A stretch of DNA of 64,000 nucleotides from Gadus chalcogrammus (taxonomy: Eukaryota; Chordata; Actinopteri; Gadiformes; Gadidae). The notes under the pieces are model-generated. The model made no database searches. It saw only the letters and a program-made list of their open reading frames with translations, and was not told the DNA's origin. Location: NCBI RefSeq assembly GCF_026213295.1, contig NC_079426.1, forward strand, positions 18,234,758 through 18,298,757. Direction: 5' to 3'. The position numbers and the translations under genes were made by a program. Positions 28,605-40,164 of this stretch are shown one piece after another (position 1 is the first letter of the stretch; every line of letters starts with the position of its first letter).

Positions 28605-30145
28605 CTGGAGGAGGGGGAGAGGAACACATATGAAGATGTGACAGAGAAGATCAGGATTAAGCCGTGAGCAGGTGGTGGTGGTGGGTGGTGTGAACGGTAG
28701 ATGGAAAGGTGACATTGAAGACGCATATTGATTTTCCCTTTTAGGGGTGATCAGTTGGCCCAGTTGAATGCGTTCTTTTTTTATTGGTCATGAAAGACAA
28801 CAAATAGCCTCCATCATGATGTTTTTGTTATCGTCACTGACGATTTTAACCCTGCCTCCGCCCCTAAAGGGGCTGGATAAGCTCTGCTTTTAAAGAAAAG
28901 TAAACAGGTGCATAAGAACATAATGCTTTTTCCGGAGGTTGTACAAAAAGTCAATTTCATACAATATGCGTTCAACCCTTTGACTTCAGGGTGAGCAAGG
29001 TCTCCCCATCGGAAATGTCCCAACATGATACAGTTTAAAAGCTTTCTTATCCCTTTTTATGTGACCAGTGGAATACATTTGGTCTGAAATGCGACCACTT
29101 TGTGGCTGATTAAAGTGTAGTACCACACACGGTACCACAATGCTCACACAGTAGACTGTAGTGGACGAGCGTTTTAAAGTTGTGTTTGTAAAACTACACC
29201 TGGAGGAAAAAGGCAATCCACTCCACGATCCCCCGATAGCACAAAAGACATACAACTTATCAGGCCATTCACATTACAATCATATCAAATGAGAAGTGAT
29301 AAATCTTTAGTCTCGTAGCATAATTTCCTAAGTCATATTTGAAGGTTAAACTTGTATTTAGCACCAAATAGATGATTTAGGCAGATAGTGATTATGGCAA
29401 GTAAAAAGCCTTTTGATTGGCTTAGGTTATAGCCAATGAGGCACAGTGAATCAGCAGCGTAAGGAGAGTAGAATTATGTAGATATCACAACAGAGATCTT
29501 ACCAAATGAGAAGTGATACGTTTACGATATGTTCCTCACTCACGTTGTCACCCGACAGCAGCACTTCTCTTCCCTTTGTTTCCTCATTCCAGCGTTCCTC
29601 AGCCATTCAAGTGGTGTGACATCTCCCTGCCTCTCTCTGAACACCGTTTCAGCCGTCGAAGGCCCTGTTTGCAGCCACAAATGGGGTGGCAGGTGCCCTG
29701 AGCCGCGCCTGAGACAGTGGCGTCGGTGAGAGGGTGCTGTAAAACACCAGGGAGATAAGCAGTCTTGCCTCTTTGGCAAAGGGGACACTGCAGATTACGG
29801 AGGAATGCATGCATATTCTTTCCCGAGCTCAAACTCTCCAAAACGAAGCTCACAATGCTGTGTAGAAGGCTTAAGGCGTGCAATTTGCCATCCCCCACGA
29901 TGGGTCCAGGAGGTGGTCATGGAATTGAATTTCATGTCTTCGGGGGGCTATGGTTGGCAGGAGGGGGGTTGTAACCGCACACATGGACACCGTGACAATC
30001 AGACATAGTTTGTGTGTTTTTATGTGTATGTGTGTGTGTAAGTGGTGCGATTGAGTGTCACACACACACAAACACACAGCGGACATCAGGGTTATACATA
30101 GCCAACAAACATCCATGTGTTTCTTGCATCATCCTGAGGGTACTG

Positions 30146-30148
<3 letters not shown>
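28605..30148. other. No gene seen
   Basis: Unique sequence. AAATGAGAAGTGATA occurs twice (29287-29301 and 29505-29519). No exon is identified. Confidence 0.45.

Positions 30149-30199
<51 letters not shown>
30149..30199. repeat. (CA)n microsatellite
   Basis: About 25 CA units with shorter CA words in the 100 bp on the left. Confidence 0.95.
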
Positions 30200-30200
<1 letters not shown>

Positions 30201-31085
30201 CAGATGTGAACACACACGTTTAAAAGTACCATCCATGGTATTTAACTACGCCTCTTGAGCTGCACAGTCTAAAAGTGACCAATTATGATTTCCAAACAGC
30301 AATGCAATACCACTTGTACAATTATGCTTTCTCCCTCAAACGAGCAGGCACACTCCCAGTGAGCAGGTCATATATGAAAGCTTCAACATTTGTCAGCCCT
30401 TTGACATTTTCTAGTGTTGAGAACCAGGAAATCAAAAGCCAATCAACACATTTGTCAATACCTCTTTAATATCCTCATGTCAAGAACCAGAGCTGCTACT
30501 GCACAGTGGACTCTGAACGCATCAAATGTGTTCTGCATTATTAATGTGAACATTAGAAAATAGGCTAAATTAACTGCATATTTTGGTATGAGTTACGATG
30601 GTTTCATGAAATGTGTTTTAATGCATATTGTCCCAGCGCAGCCTTATTATGCATATTTATGCCAACCAAGACTTCAATTCAGTGGTCATTATGTTCAGTT
30701 AGATGCATTTAATGCATAATTATAATACCAACATCATGCTTTGTTGTATATCTATAACAATACATATTGGAATCATTTAATTTAAGCTTTTTACCACTTT
30801 TAATAATTACATTTCAGATTTCGAAATGTACTTATCAGACATAACAGCATGGAAACCAAATGGACTATTAGCAGGCCGTTTTGATAGAGCTCTGTTTTAT
30901 GATGTCTTTTAAAAAAATACTGAGAGATGGATTGATGCAAAATCTCTGTTGGAGAACATATCGAATCCCATGGATCCATTGCATACAGACACCAATACAA
31001 TACATTAGCATACCACTGCATAATCTGATCAGATAGCACATCATCGCATTACCGTGGAGCAGACCTGGAGGGAGGATCAAAAAAT
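30200..31085. other. No gene seen
   Basis: AT-rich sequence with many TGCATAAT words at 30590-30730; no coding or transposon signal. Confidence 0.45.
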
Positions 31086-31620
<535 letters not shown>

Positions 31621-31928
31621 AAGAAAAGTAAGTAAAGAAAATACAACTTTTCTCTTCAACATTATATTCCAAAACATATAATGTAGGGACTAAGACAAAA
31701 CAACAATATAAAGAACATTTACTTTCACCACACATCAGACAAAGGCCCTAATGAGCTTGCTTGGTTGTGCTGTGTTATCCCTGCATCGATGAATCACAGA
31801 GCGTCTTAAAATAAACATGAGGTAGGGGAATTGAAATCAATAGAGTAACGGCACGGAACACTAGTGAGGTCAAAACAACATTACAAGTGGGTGGTGGAGT
31901 GAGGCGGGCTACACACACACACATACAC
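31621..31928. other. No gene seen
   Basis: Unique AT-rich spacer without a recognised feature. Confidence 0.4.
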
Positions 31929-32045
31929 GCTAGAGCCCGACCGATTTATCGGCGGGCCGATATTATTGGCCGATATTAGGCATTTTTCAAACTATCGGTA
32001 TCGGCATTTATAATGGCAGATTAATGAATATTTAAAAAAAAATGC
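31929..32045. mobile_element. Fragment of a dispersed CCGATAT-type vertebrate repeat
   Basis: GCTAGAGCCCGACCGATTTA, CGGCGGGCCGATATTATTGG and ACTATCGGTATCGGC form a run of self-complementary CCGATA/TATCGG words. Sequences of this kind (AGAGCCCGACCGAT...) recur in many fish and amphibian genomes as ends of non-autonomous DNA elements. That family link is from memory, and the superfamily is not determined. Confidence 0.5.
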
Positions 32046-32113
32046 GTTTTTGGTCAAAGGACTTTGAGTTTCATATCTTCAGTTTGTATTTCTATACATT
32101 TTATTTATCAGAA

Positions 32114-32280
<167 letters not shown>

Positions 32281-34464
32281 ATACACACTTCATAGATACC
32301 ATCACAAATTCACAAATTCAACTGGTGAAAAAAAAGCACAAAGGACGGCTCGCTAACAAGGCGAAATGAGCGACTGAATTTGGGCGCTTTATCCGTCAAA
32401 GTACTGAAGGTCCTGGCCGGATTCAACTGGTGTTTTCTGTGAAAGATTCAGAGCCACTCTAGACCGGGAGCTCAAATAAACAGCTCAACAGTGGAAAATC
32501 CAGTTAAAAGGAATCTAAATTGAGGGGATGTAGAGGAGCTGTGCAGGGGGAGGGTTGCTGATGTGGGGTCTCCCCCCCAGCCCTCCTCACACAGCCTCCT
32601 GAGGAGCAGCATGTGGCCCGAGGAAGGGGCGGCATCGTGTCCTACAGCCCACCGCTCGGCCGGACCAAGAACAACACCGGACTTTCGACGCCAAGGGGAG
32701 AGTCATTGGATGAGGAAACACCTCCAATATGGGCAATCTGCTCTCCCTATCTGCAGCCCCGCGGCGTGGAGCGGTGCGGAGGACTGAGGGAAGGCCACGC
32801 AGTCTAGATGCAGCTATACCGTCTGACTGTTGATACTATCATCCACAGACACATTGGGGAGGGAGGGGCGAAAGCTTTCACGCGTAACCCCTTCAGAGAC
32901 TGTAGGCTGAAGATATGAAGATAGCATCTAGCTGAATGACTGATCCAATAAAAAATGGGGGGAATTGTTTGGATTTCAGCACACACTTGGAAAAATGGAA
33001 AAATGCACCATAGATCCCAAAGGTAAAATTTGTGTTTGATTTTCAGAGTAACACTCCGCTCAGTCTTCATGATCAATGCAGATTTATGCAGGACATTGCC
33101 ATATAGATGTAAATATCAACTATATAAACAATCCTAAGGCTGGTGTCCTGGTTGGATAAAGCATGTGATATGTGTCAATAGACCCGCTTTACTGAGGCGA
33201 CATTGTAGGGTAAAAAGAGGTGTCGCTCATTAGCCTGATGTGATAAGAATTATAATATAAAATACAATAAACCTCCAATATATAATGATAGAAAACAATA
33301 AATAAATAATAATACATTCCTTCAACATGAACAGTTTATCATTTAGCCTGTTGGAATTATGCATCTTCTCATCTCACAAACCAAATCAGAAAACACTCTT
33401 AAAACGATCAATATATTTACCAATTTTGAAATCTTTATTTATTGGTTTTCATGTTTTATAATTGGAATTCTCCTTATTATATTCCTGTTCTCTAACCATA
33501 TATGTAATGCCGATTCAAAAGGGATTATGTTGTAAATATAATCCAATATCTCTATTTTAAGTATTCAAAACTGAAACAGTCACCGACAGCGATCGATTTA
33601 AGGCCTTCCATCTCAAACCCACGCTCTGCGAAGTTAAGCGTGCTGAGAAAGGCTAGATTTCTCCTCCACCTGCTTTTGTTCTGCTCTGTATTGTTTATAA
33701 TCTCAATGGGTTGAGATATCTGACAAAGCCCATGGAGGATTATATAGTGCTCCCTACTGTCAAATGGTATGACGTTGGTATTCTGCATCTGACATCTGTA
33801 CGTCATCATGCTTTAAATCCTACAGCAGGGACCACCAGAAAAGAGTGGAAAAACGCTGCCAAACTCAATTGTAATACCATTTCATGCATTAATTGGTTAC
33901 ATCTATGACATGAGTGATTCCTGACGGAACTAATGTCCCCATCAAAGCTATCCTGTCTTAAAGAAGATGTCAAGAGCTGTGGACCTTTTTTGGGAGCCCA
34001 TTATATTCTGGTAGAATTTATTTGAGTTTTGATTCGTCAAACGTGACATGCTATCAGGGTTTGATAGGTCACTCTCCCAGTTAAGTTCATCTCTGCAAAA
34101 TTTGACCGTGCTGACGTGTTTGTGTGGGGCAACCCAGAAGTTAACGTTTGCTTTGTTTCTGCCGAAAAATCTATCCCAAAGGTTTGTTTACACATCAATT
34201 TTGTTTAACAAGTTAATCATGACAAATGAATACCGGTTTAAAGGTTTCTGAAGCGTGAATGCAATCAATAAAACAAAACGCTGACAAAAAAAAGATTTTT
34301 CTATTAAAAGGATCAACAAAGGCGACGTAGACCTCCAGAGACTGATGCAAATTCACCTTTAATGGGAGCACAGAATTACTTGGGATTAAGCTAGAGACGA
34401 CTCCTTAAGGTCTACTCAAATATTATGACTTTTTGCAAATATTTTTTTAATTAATATATTTATG
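32281..34464. other. Unique sequence with one coding-like GC-rich stretch
   Basis: AT-rich except for 32560-32810, which holds a plus-strand open stretch with GC-rich third positions (see findings). The rest has no recognisable exon or transposon. Confidence 0.4.
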
Positions 34465-34781
34465 GATTTACATTACATTTATTTAAAACAAGGCACATTT
34501 GTGTGTGGATCAGAAATGTGTTTGTTAAACTTATTTTTGTTTATGGATTGATTATACATACCGATATCCATCAGAATAGAATAGAATATAATTTATTGTT
34601 GTCATTGCACATGTTACAGAGCAACGAAATTCCCAGTTACATTCCGTCCAAGAAACATAAAAGACAGTGTGGGGAGACAGGACGGAGAGACTAGTGTGTG
34701 CATTGAAATGTATTGGTGAGAAGAGAGTTTGTGAATCCTTCTCAGTGCATTCATTAATAGTGAGACTGTTCTGACCTCATA
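34465..34781 (+). mobile_element. Partial copy (one arm) of the foldback element found at 60.1-61.2 kb
   Basis: Apart from the inserted LINE tail this stretch matches the reverse complement of 60103-60350: GGATCAGAAATGTGTTTG, CCGATATCCAT, TGTGTGCATTGAAATGTATT, TTTGTGAATCCTTCTCA and GTTCTGACCTCATA occur in the same order. Only one arm and terminus are present. Confidence 0.75.
34571..34693 (-). mobile_element. LINE 3'-end fragment nested in the foldback arm
   Basis: On the minus strand it contains AATTTCGTTG, TGCAATGACAACAATAAAT and ends in TTCTATTCTATTC. This is a very common tail in fish LINE-type retroposons. It interrupts the foldback arm between GATATCCAT and TGTGTGCATTG, so it inserted after that element. 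Confidence 0.6.
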
Positions 34782-34884
34782 TCTATGAACTGTCGGCTTT
34801 CAGCCCGAGCTTAGGGACCGTCTGCAAAGTGCAAAACTGAAAACGACCACAATGGTAAAATTTCAATAGCGTTGCCATTATTGA

Positions 34885-35301
34885 CTATAGAGCCAGGATC
34901 TGTTTGCAAGGCCCGCTGGACAACAGGTGGCTGGAGGGGGCTCCTGTGTGCCTTGTGCTGGCTGAAAACAAACTTAGCCTTCCGCAGGTCGGCTGGGAAG
35001 CAGTACCAGGGGAGACCGTGTCGGGACGTGGGAACGGGGCATAAGCGTTGCTCCCCACTAGGTTCACTTTTACATGATCGAACCAGCACTCCGGCACCTC
35101 AAACAAGGGAATTTGCGCCTTGAAGTGTCGATGGACATTCCCCCTCTGGCACGCCACACTGGCATCGACCCAGTCCAAGACCTCCTTACGAAGCCCATGC
35201 CACACAGACTTTGCTGACCCCAACCACTGTGAGAGCTGAGGAAGTGAGAGAGTGTGAGGGGACATGGAGCAAAATCGAAACCCGTTGTCTCCAACTTCCA
35301 C
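34885..35301 (-). pseudogene. Ty3/gypsy integrase fragment
   Basis: The frame carries VWHGLRKEVLDWVDASVACQ followed by RGNVHRHFK, FEVPECWFDHVKVNLVG: the second half of the H2C2 zinc domain and the start of the rve core of a gypsy integrase. After VNLVG the sequence leaves the family in all frames. At 34902-34940 it carries GGATCTGTTTGCAAGGCCC, shared with the gypsy element at 39181-39199, which encodes the domain-linker ALQTDPG. It is therefore a scrambled or chimeric scrap, not part of the 37.4-41.6 kb copy. Confidence 0.75.
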
Positions 35302-35517
35302 AAAATGAAGGCTAACTGGATTGGGTTACAGCGAAAACCGGAGCTGTAGCTTAGATACAGAAACAAAGCAATCAAATCAAAACACACAGCACGGCTTCCG
35401 CTCTACCACGGCATTGCTAAGGTCTTAAAGGCAACGTTTTCCCGGACCTGACGGCTTTCGTGAATTATGTCTTAAGCCTCTGTGTGCTTGCTCACCACAC
35501 AATTAGTATTGATATGT

Positions 35518-35576
35518 AGGGCATTTAGCTGACGCTTTTGTCCGAGGTGAACTAGCGCTCTACCTCCTGAGCTACT
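35518..35576 (-). mobile_element. SINE remnant: tRNA-like head joined to a 3' tail
   Basis: The minus strand reads GTAGCTCAGGAGGTAGAGCG (a tRNA A-box region) followed within a few bases by CGGACAAAAGCGTCAGCTAA and ATGCCC, like the widespread fish tail GGATAAAAGCGTCTGCTAAATG. The body is missing, so head and tail are fused by deletion. Confidence 0.6.
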
Positions 35577-35613
35577 TTGATAGAAAGGACATGTAATAGG
35601 CATGTATTAGGTA

Positions 35614-37236
35614 GTGTTAATTTCGTCATACGAGATTAGACAGAATATGTTCGTCAACGACCCTTTTTCCTATTACTAAGACGAGACGATGACGAGACTT
35701 CACCAATGTTCTAGAAACACTCACTAAAACGGTGTTATTGTGTCTGCGTTTCCATCTAAAAGGTGATGCGAATCTTTAGAAAGTTCGCAAAAAAGTAATT
35801 TGAATTAGGTGCGTTTCCATCAAGTGGTTGGGGCGGGTAACTACCCTAGTTCTGCCTGGAGGTGGTGCTGTAGGCAAAAGATGTATGCCGATATGTGGCT
35901 GTAATAAATGGTATCACCGTTTACTGATTCGATACTTCAAAGTTCGCATAAAATCAGGGGGATGGATACGCACCTATTGACGAATAAAAACAAGACTAAA
36001 ATGTTTTGCAGGAAATAAAAAATAAAAAAAGTTTTACGTTCAGTGTCGAATACTGAGAACTTGCATAACTCGTGTACACCCGGATAAGTATCCCATGTGC
36101 CACGCACATGCCAGGCACATTTCAGTGCTGTATATAGAGCAGTATGCGCGCAGCAACAGTTCAGTCGTATTATTAAACCATTTCTTATTCAAGTGCATCA
36201 TTTGTAAATGTCTATTAAATCAAAAAACCTGACACTTTTAGCAAAGTTGCATTGAAGATTGATTCATTCAATCCAATACATTCAAGATGTTTGTTTTTCC
36301 AGGTTATTATGACATTTAATCAATATTTTAGCTGCGTGGAACATAATTCAACTGGAATGATAAAAGAATAAAAAATGTTGACAAAAACTTGACTAAAATA
36401 CCTTCAGTTCACGTTGGCTAAAACTAGAATAAAATGTTTAGTCTTTAAATAGTCTAAATCATGACAAACAAAAAATGATATGATATCTAAATATGTCTAA
36501 GACTAAGGCTGCATCCGAATACCTAGTACATACTATTTCTGTCTAGTGTCTACTACTTGACCATACTACACTTGACTGTGTAGTACGGTCTACAGACATG
36601 CGTAGAACGCCTCCGAACGCCGCCGAAACTCCACCGGATGTTTGGAGATGACGTATCTCCCCCGAGATGGCGGCAAAATGTACCTGTTTTCCGTCTTGTT
36701 ATCGTTGCTATTAAATAAAAAAAATTCTCTTTCTACGCGAATGGCTCTTGAAATGGATATCTCTGCTAGAAGGCGTCGTCGTCGGTCATCTCGTAGAGCG
36801 ACTTACCGGCAGGTTATGTTGTATATATGTGGACATTTGGTAAGTCATTTTTTTGGAATAATAATAATACATTTACAGTTATTTGTTACTCCGTGAAAAA
36901 GACGATTGAAGTTAATTTTTCCTTTTTTATTGAACACACCCACACACACACACACACACACAAATAAAAAGCCGCTGTTGGTGGTGTCGGGTCAGCCATC
37001 TCTTCTTCGTTTGTTACCAGACTCCGGTTGCATTGTGGGATAGCGTAGTGTGGTCCGTGGTTCACTTTGGCGGTAGTATGCATTCGGAAATGACTTCCGT
37101 ACTACAGAATGCATACTACAGTATTCGGACGCGCTAGATTTTTCGCATACTACAAAATGCATACTATATAGTATGCAAGTACGAGTATTCGGATGCAGCC
37201 TAAGACTAAATTGAAAAATGGGCGACAAAATTAACA
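35614..37236. mobile_element. hAT-like non-autonomous element carrying a nested MITE
   Basis: The left end GTGTTAATTTCGTCATACGA and the right end CGACAAAATTAACA are inverted. They are flanked by near-matching 8-bp repeats, ATTAGGTA (35606-35613) and ATTAGGGA (37237-37244). The interior is rich in GACTAAAATG and AGTCTAAATCATGAC words typical of a common fish repeat with this TTAATTTCGTC end. hAT is inferred from the 8-bp duplication (7 of 8 matching). Without the nested insertion it is about 930 bp and has no transposase. Confidence 0.6.
36507..37200. mobile_element. 694-bp MITE with GGCTGCATCCGAAT termini, nested
   Basis: The left end GGCTGCATCCGAATAC and right end GTATTCGGATGCAGCC are perfect 16-bp inverted repeats; TAGTATGC/GCATACTA words recur inside. 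It is flanked on both sides by TAAGACTAA (36498-36506 and 37201-37209). Because the host repeat is itself built of GACTAA words, the true duplication may be only TAA, as for PIF/Harbinger. The small arginine-rich plus frame at 36642-36896 shows no transposase similarity. Confidence 0.78.
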
Positions 37237-37362
37237 ATTAGGGAGGAAAGGACCCACAAAGCCATTATAAAAATATTTCTGTGCATTTCGCTCTTAATTT
37301 TTTTTCTCACATATGCGTGTTGGACCAGTGGGGTGCAGGTCTGGGAGGAAAATCTCAGAAGC

Positions 37363-37886
37363 TGTCGCTGGTCAGGGCCGCACAGGGATTTGAACCTGGG
37401 TCTCCGGATTGAAAGGTGACGATCAATCCCATGTACCACCCTCAGAAGTGAATAAAAAGACCAAAATGCAGATGAATCATATTCAGGGTTCTCTTTACTG
37501 TGTCTCAAAAAACAGGCAAGCAAACAGAAGTCTTTGTGGCAAAATATCCAAAACTTAGAGCAAGGAACACAGTCCTTATAAACAGGCCAGCCAAAAATAT
37601 GCAAAGTCCAAAAACTCCTTGAAAGGTAAAATGTAACAAAAGTCTTCAATGCGTAGGAAAAACAGGGGTACACTCAGCACGGGTGGTGCAACAGAGAACT
37701 CAGTCAAGTCACGAGCACACACATGCTCTTTAAATACCCTGACTAATTACAATCAAACAGGTGTAATCACTCAATCACATGAGCAGAACAAATCAGGTGA
37801 TCAACAAAAGCTGTACAAAGGTACAAATGAGGACATCTAGTGGCAAAAGGCAGTAACTGCAGCTTGAAAGTTCTTAGGGCCTGACA
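37363..37886 (-). repeat. 3' LTR of the gypsy element
   Basis: A 524-bp LTR, TGTCAGGCCC...AGCGACA on the minus strand. It keeps an element-strand TATTTAAAG (37736-37728) about 33 bp before ACTGAGTTCTCTG, the inferred RNA start. It has 11 bp (CATCTAGTGGC or an equivalent frame) not found in the 5' LTR, plus scattered substitutions. Confidence 0.93.
37695..37736 (-). promoter_or_regulatory. LTR promoter: TATA-like box and inferred RNA start (self-primer)
   Basis: TATTTAAAG at 37736-37728 precedes CTGAGTTCT at 37703-37695. The distance fits a TATA-directed start at or just before CTGAGTTCT. In the 5' LTR the same box has decayed to CATTTAAGG (41454-41446) and the start word to CGGAGTTCT. Confidence 0.5.
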
Positions 37887-38331
37887 GGACCCCTCCCTTT
37901 AGGATCGTCTCCTGACGATCCCTGGTCGATCATGATGTGACTGGTGAAAGTCTCTCCATGTTCCACAATGTTCCGAGCCGCTATCCATGAACGCTCCTCC
38001 AGACCATAGCCTTCCCAGTCAACCAGGTACTGGAGACCGCCCCGGACCCGCCGGAAATCCAGCAGTCGGTTGACAGTAAATGTAGTCTGACAATCAATGA
38101 CCTGTGGAGGAGGTGGGGGTTTGGGTCTAGGAAGAAGTGGTGAGGTAACCACTGGACGAAGATGGGAGACATGGAACGTTGGGTTGACCCGCATAGAATG
38201 AGGCAGATGCAGTGTGTAGGCAACTGGGTTGACTCGCCTCACCACCTTGAAGGGACCAACAAAGTGGGGTGCCAGCTTCCGATTTTCCACCTTCAACGGA
38301 AGGTCCTTGGAGGCTAGCCACACCCTCTGTC
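37877..38331 (-). pseudogene. gypsy integrase C-terminal region with chromodomain
   Basis: The frame reads MWLASKDLPLKVENRKLAP, FVGPFKVVRRVNPVAYTLHL, RVNPTFHVSHLRPV, then the chromodomain TVNRLLDFRRVRGGLQYLVD with WEGYGLEERSWIAA following. The chromodomain aromatic residues (Y, W and W) are visible. It ends in a stop just inside the 3' LTR boundary. The frame is offset from the integrase core, so a shift separates them near 38.4 kb. Chromodomains in this family direct integration to particular histone marks. Confidence 0.9.
37887..37904 (-). other. Polypurine tract of the gypsy element
   Basis: On the minus strand CCTAAAGGGAGGGGTCC lies immediately before the TGTCAG start of the 3' LTR, the expected place for plus-strand DNA priming. 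Confidence 0.75.
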
Positions 38332-39355
38332 CTAGCCGGAAAGGTTGGCCCGGTCTCCTACGAAGGTTGGCCTGCTGCTGGTAACCCTGGGAAGCCCGGA
38401 GTAGGGTGAGGGGACACCCGCATCATCTTCCTGCTCACGAAACAGAGGGGATTTATAACCAAACTGACATTCAAAGGGTGACATCCCTATGGCCGCAGAT
38501 TTCAAGGTATTGTGTGCATATTCTGCCCACGGAAGTTGGGAGCTCCAGGAGGACGGGTTAGCTGACACCAAACACCTTAGAGTGGCTTCCAGGTCCTGAT
38601 CCAGTCTCTCCGTTTGGCCATTAGACTCCGGATGATATCCTGATGAGAGACTGACGGTTGCGCCGATGAGCTTGCAGAAGGCCCGCCAGAATCCAGAGGC
38701 GAACTGGGGCCCTCGATCGGACACAACATCCTGGGGAAGACCAATCAATCGAAACACATGGTCGCATACACGTCTGGCAGTTTCAGGAGCTGAGGGAAGC
38801 TTGGGTAACGGTAAGAAACGGCAAGCTTTGGAAAACCGGTCAATAATGACAAGAATAACAGTGTTACCTTGTGATGGGATCAGGCCGGTGATGAAATCCA
38901 GGAATATATGTGACCATGCTCTCCGGGGAATGGGCAAGGGATGGAGTAGGCCCCTGGGGTCTTTGTCGAAGATCCTTTCCCTGGGCAAATTTGGGACAGG
39001 CCGCCACAAAGGTCCCTACATCCTTCTTCATGCCTGGCCAGCAGAAGTGCCACTGTAGAAACTCCAAGGTCCTGGACAATCCTGGATGGGCAGTTAGTTG
39101 TGTGCTATGGCCCCACTGGAGGACCTGTCCTCTGACTCTCTTTGGAACGAACAGCTGCCCTGCTGGAGTTGCACGAGAGCCAGGATCTGTTTGCAAGGCC
39201 CACTGGACAACAGCTGTGATCTCCCCGCGGACTGGGGCTACTACCCAGGAACTCGGGAGGATAGGCTCAGGACACCCCTCTGGGTCAGCGGAATGGAATT
39301 GCCGTGAGAGGGCATCAGGTTTATTGTTCTTAGTCCCAAGAAAGAGTGAAGTCAA
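38332..39355 (-). pseudogene. gypsy integrase: zinc domain and catalytic core
   Basis: Two overlapping frames. 39355-38864 gives the RNase H-integrase linker (KNNKPDALSRQFHSADPEG) and the H2C2 domain ([38 protein letters not shown]); the last zinc Cys, expected as CPxC, is Phe here. 39009-38332 gives the core with [29 protein letters not shown] and [17 protein letters not shown]. All three D, D and E positions remain. The two parts need a frameshift near 38.95 kb to connect, and another follows before the chromodomain. Confidence 0.92.
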
Positions 39356-40164
39356 AGCGGTTAAAATAGAGGGCCCACCGGGCCTGACGTGGATTCAGAC
39401 GCTTGACTTGTTGGATGTATTCCAAGTTCTTGTGGTCTGTCCACACAAGAAAAGAATGTGAAGCGCCTTCCAACCAATGTCTCCGCTCCCGGTTCCCGAC
39501 ATCATAATTCCTCTCTGTGGTAGTCAGTTTCCGGGAGAAGAAGTCACAAGGATGCAGTCTCCCATCCGCAGCCTTCTGGGACAGTACAGCCCCCACCCCT
39601 ACATCTGAGGCGTCTACCTCAACAACGAATGGTTGGACAGAATCGGGCTGGCAAAGGATGGGTGCAGTAGTGAAACGTTGCTTCAGGATCTTGAAGGCTC
39701 TCTCAGCCTCAGGCGACCAGGAGAAGGGAGTATTGCTCTTCCGAGTTAATGCAGTGAAGGGAGCAGTGATGGAGCTGAATCCTCGGATGAACTTCCTATA
39801 GAAGTTTGCGAACCCTAAGAAGCTTTGCGTTTCTTTGATAGACCTAGGGACAGGCCAGTCCCAGACAGCCTGTACCTTCTTTGGATTCATCTGAATCCTC
39901 CCCTCTGAAATGATGAAGCCTAGGAAAGACACCTCACCTACGTGGAACTCACACTTCTCAGGTTTGACGAAGAGGTGCTTCTTAAGCAGATGGCTCAGGA
40001 CAAGATGGACTTGCTGGACATGTCGATGGAGATCCTTAGAGAAGATCAGGATGTCGTCCAGATAAACAAAGACAAATGAGTTCAACATGTCCCGTAAGGC
40101 GTCGTTGATCAGAGCTTGGAACACCGGCGGAGCATTGGTGAGTCCAAAAGGCATGACCCGGCAT
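39330..40164 (-). pseudogene. gypsy reverse transcriptase (C-terminal half) and RNase H
   Basis: The frame begins inside RT at [20 protein letters not shown], keeps the catalytic YLDD ([13 protein letters not shown]), the thumb ([20 protein letters not shown]) and the RNase H domain ([54 protein letters not shown]). RT motif A with the first catalytic Asp is missing because of the internal deletion. RNase H lacks about 11 residues between GNRE and RHWLEG. The frame ends prematurely after FTLSWD, and the continuation lies in another frame. Confidence 0.93.

Noticed and set aside
36642..36896. 84-codon frame with RRRRRRSSRRATYRQ inside the nested MITE
   Set aside because: No transposase or Myb-like domain; lies wholly within a non-autonomous element.
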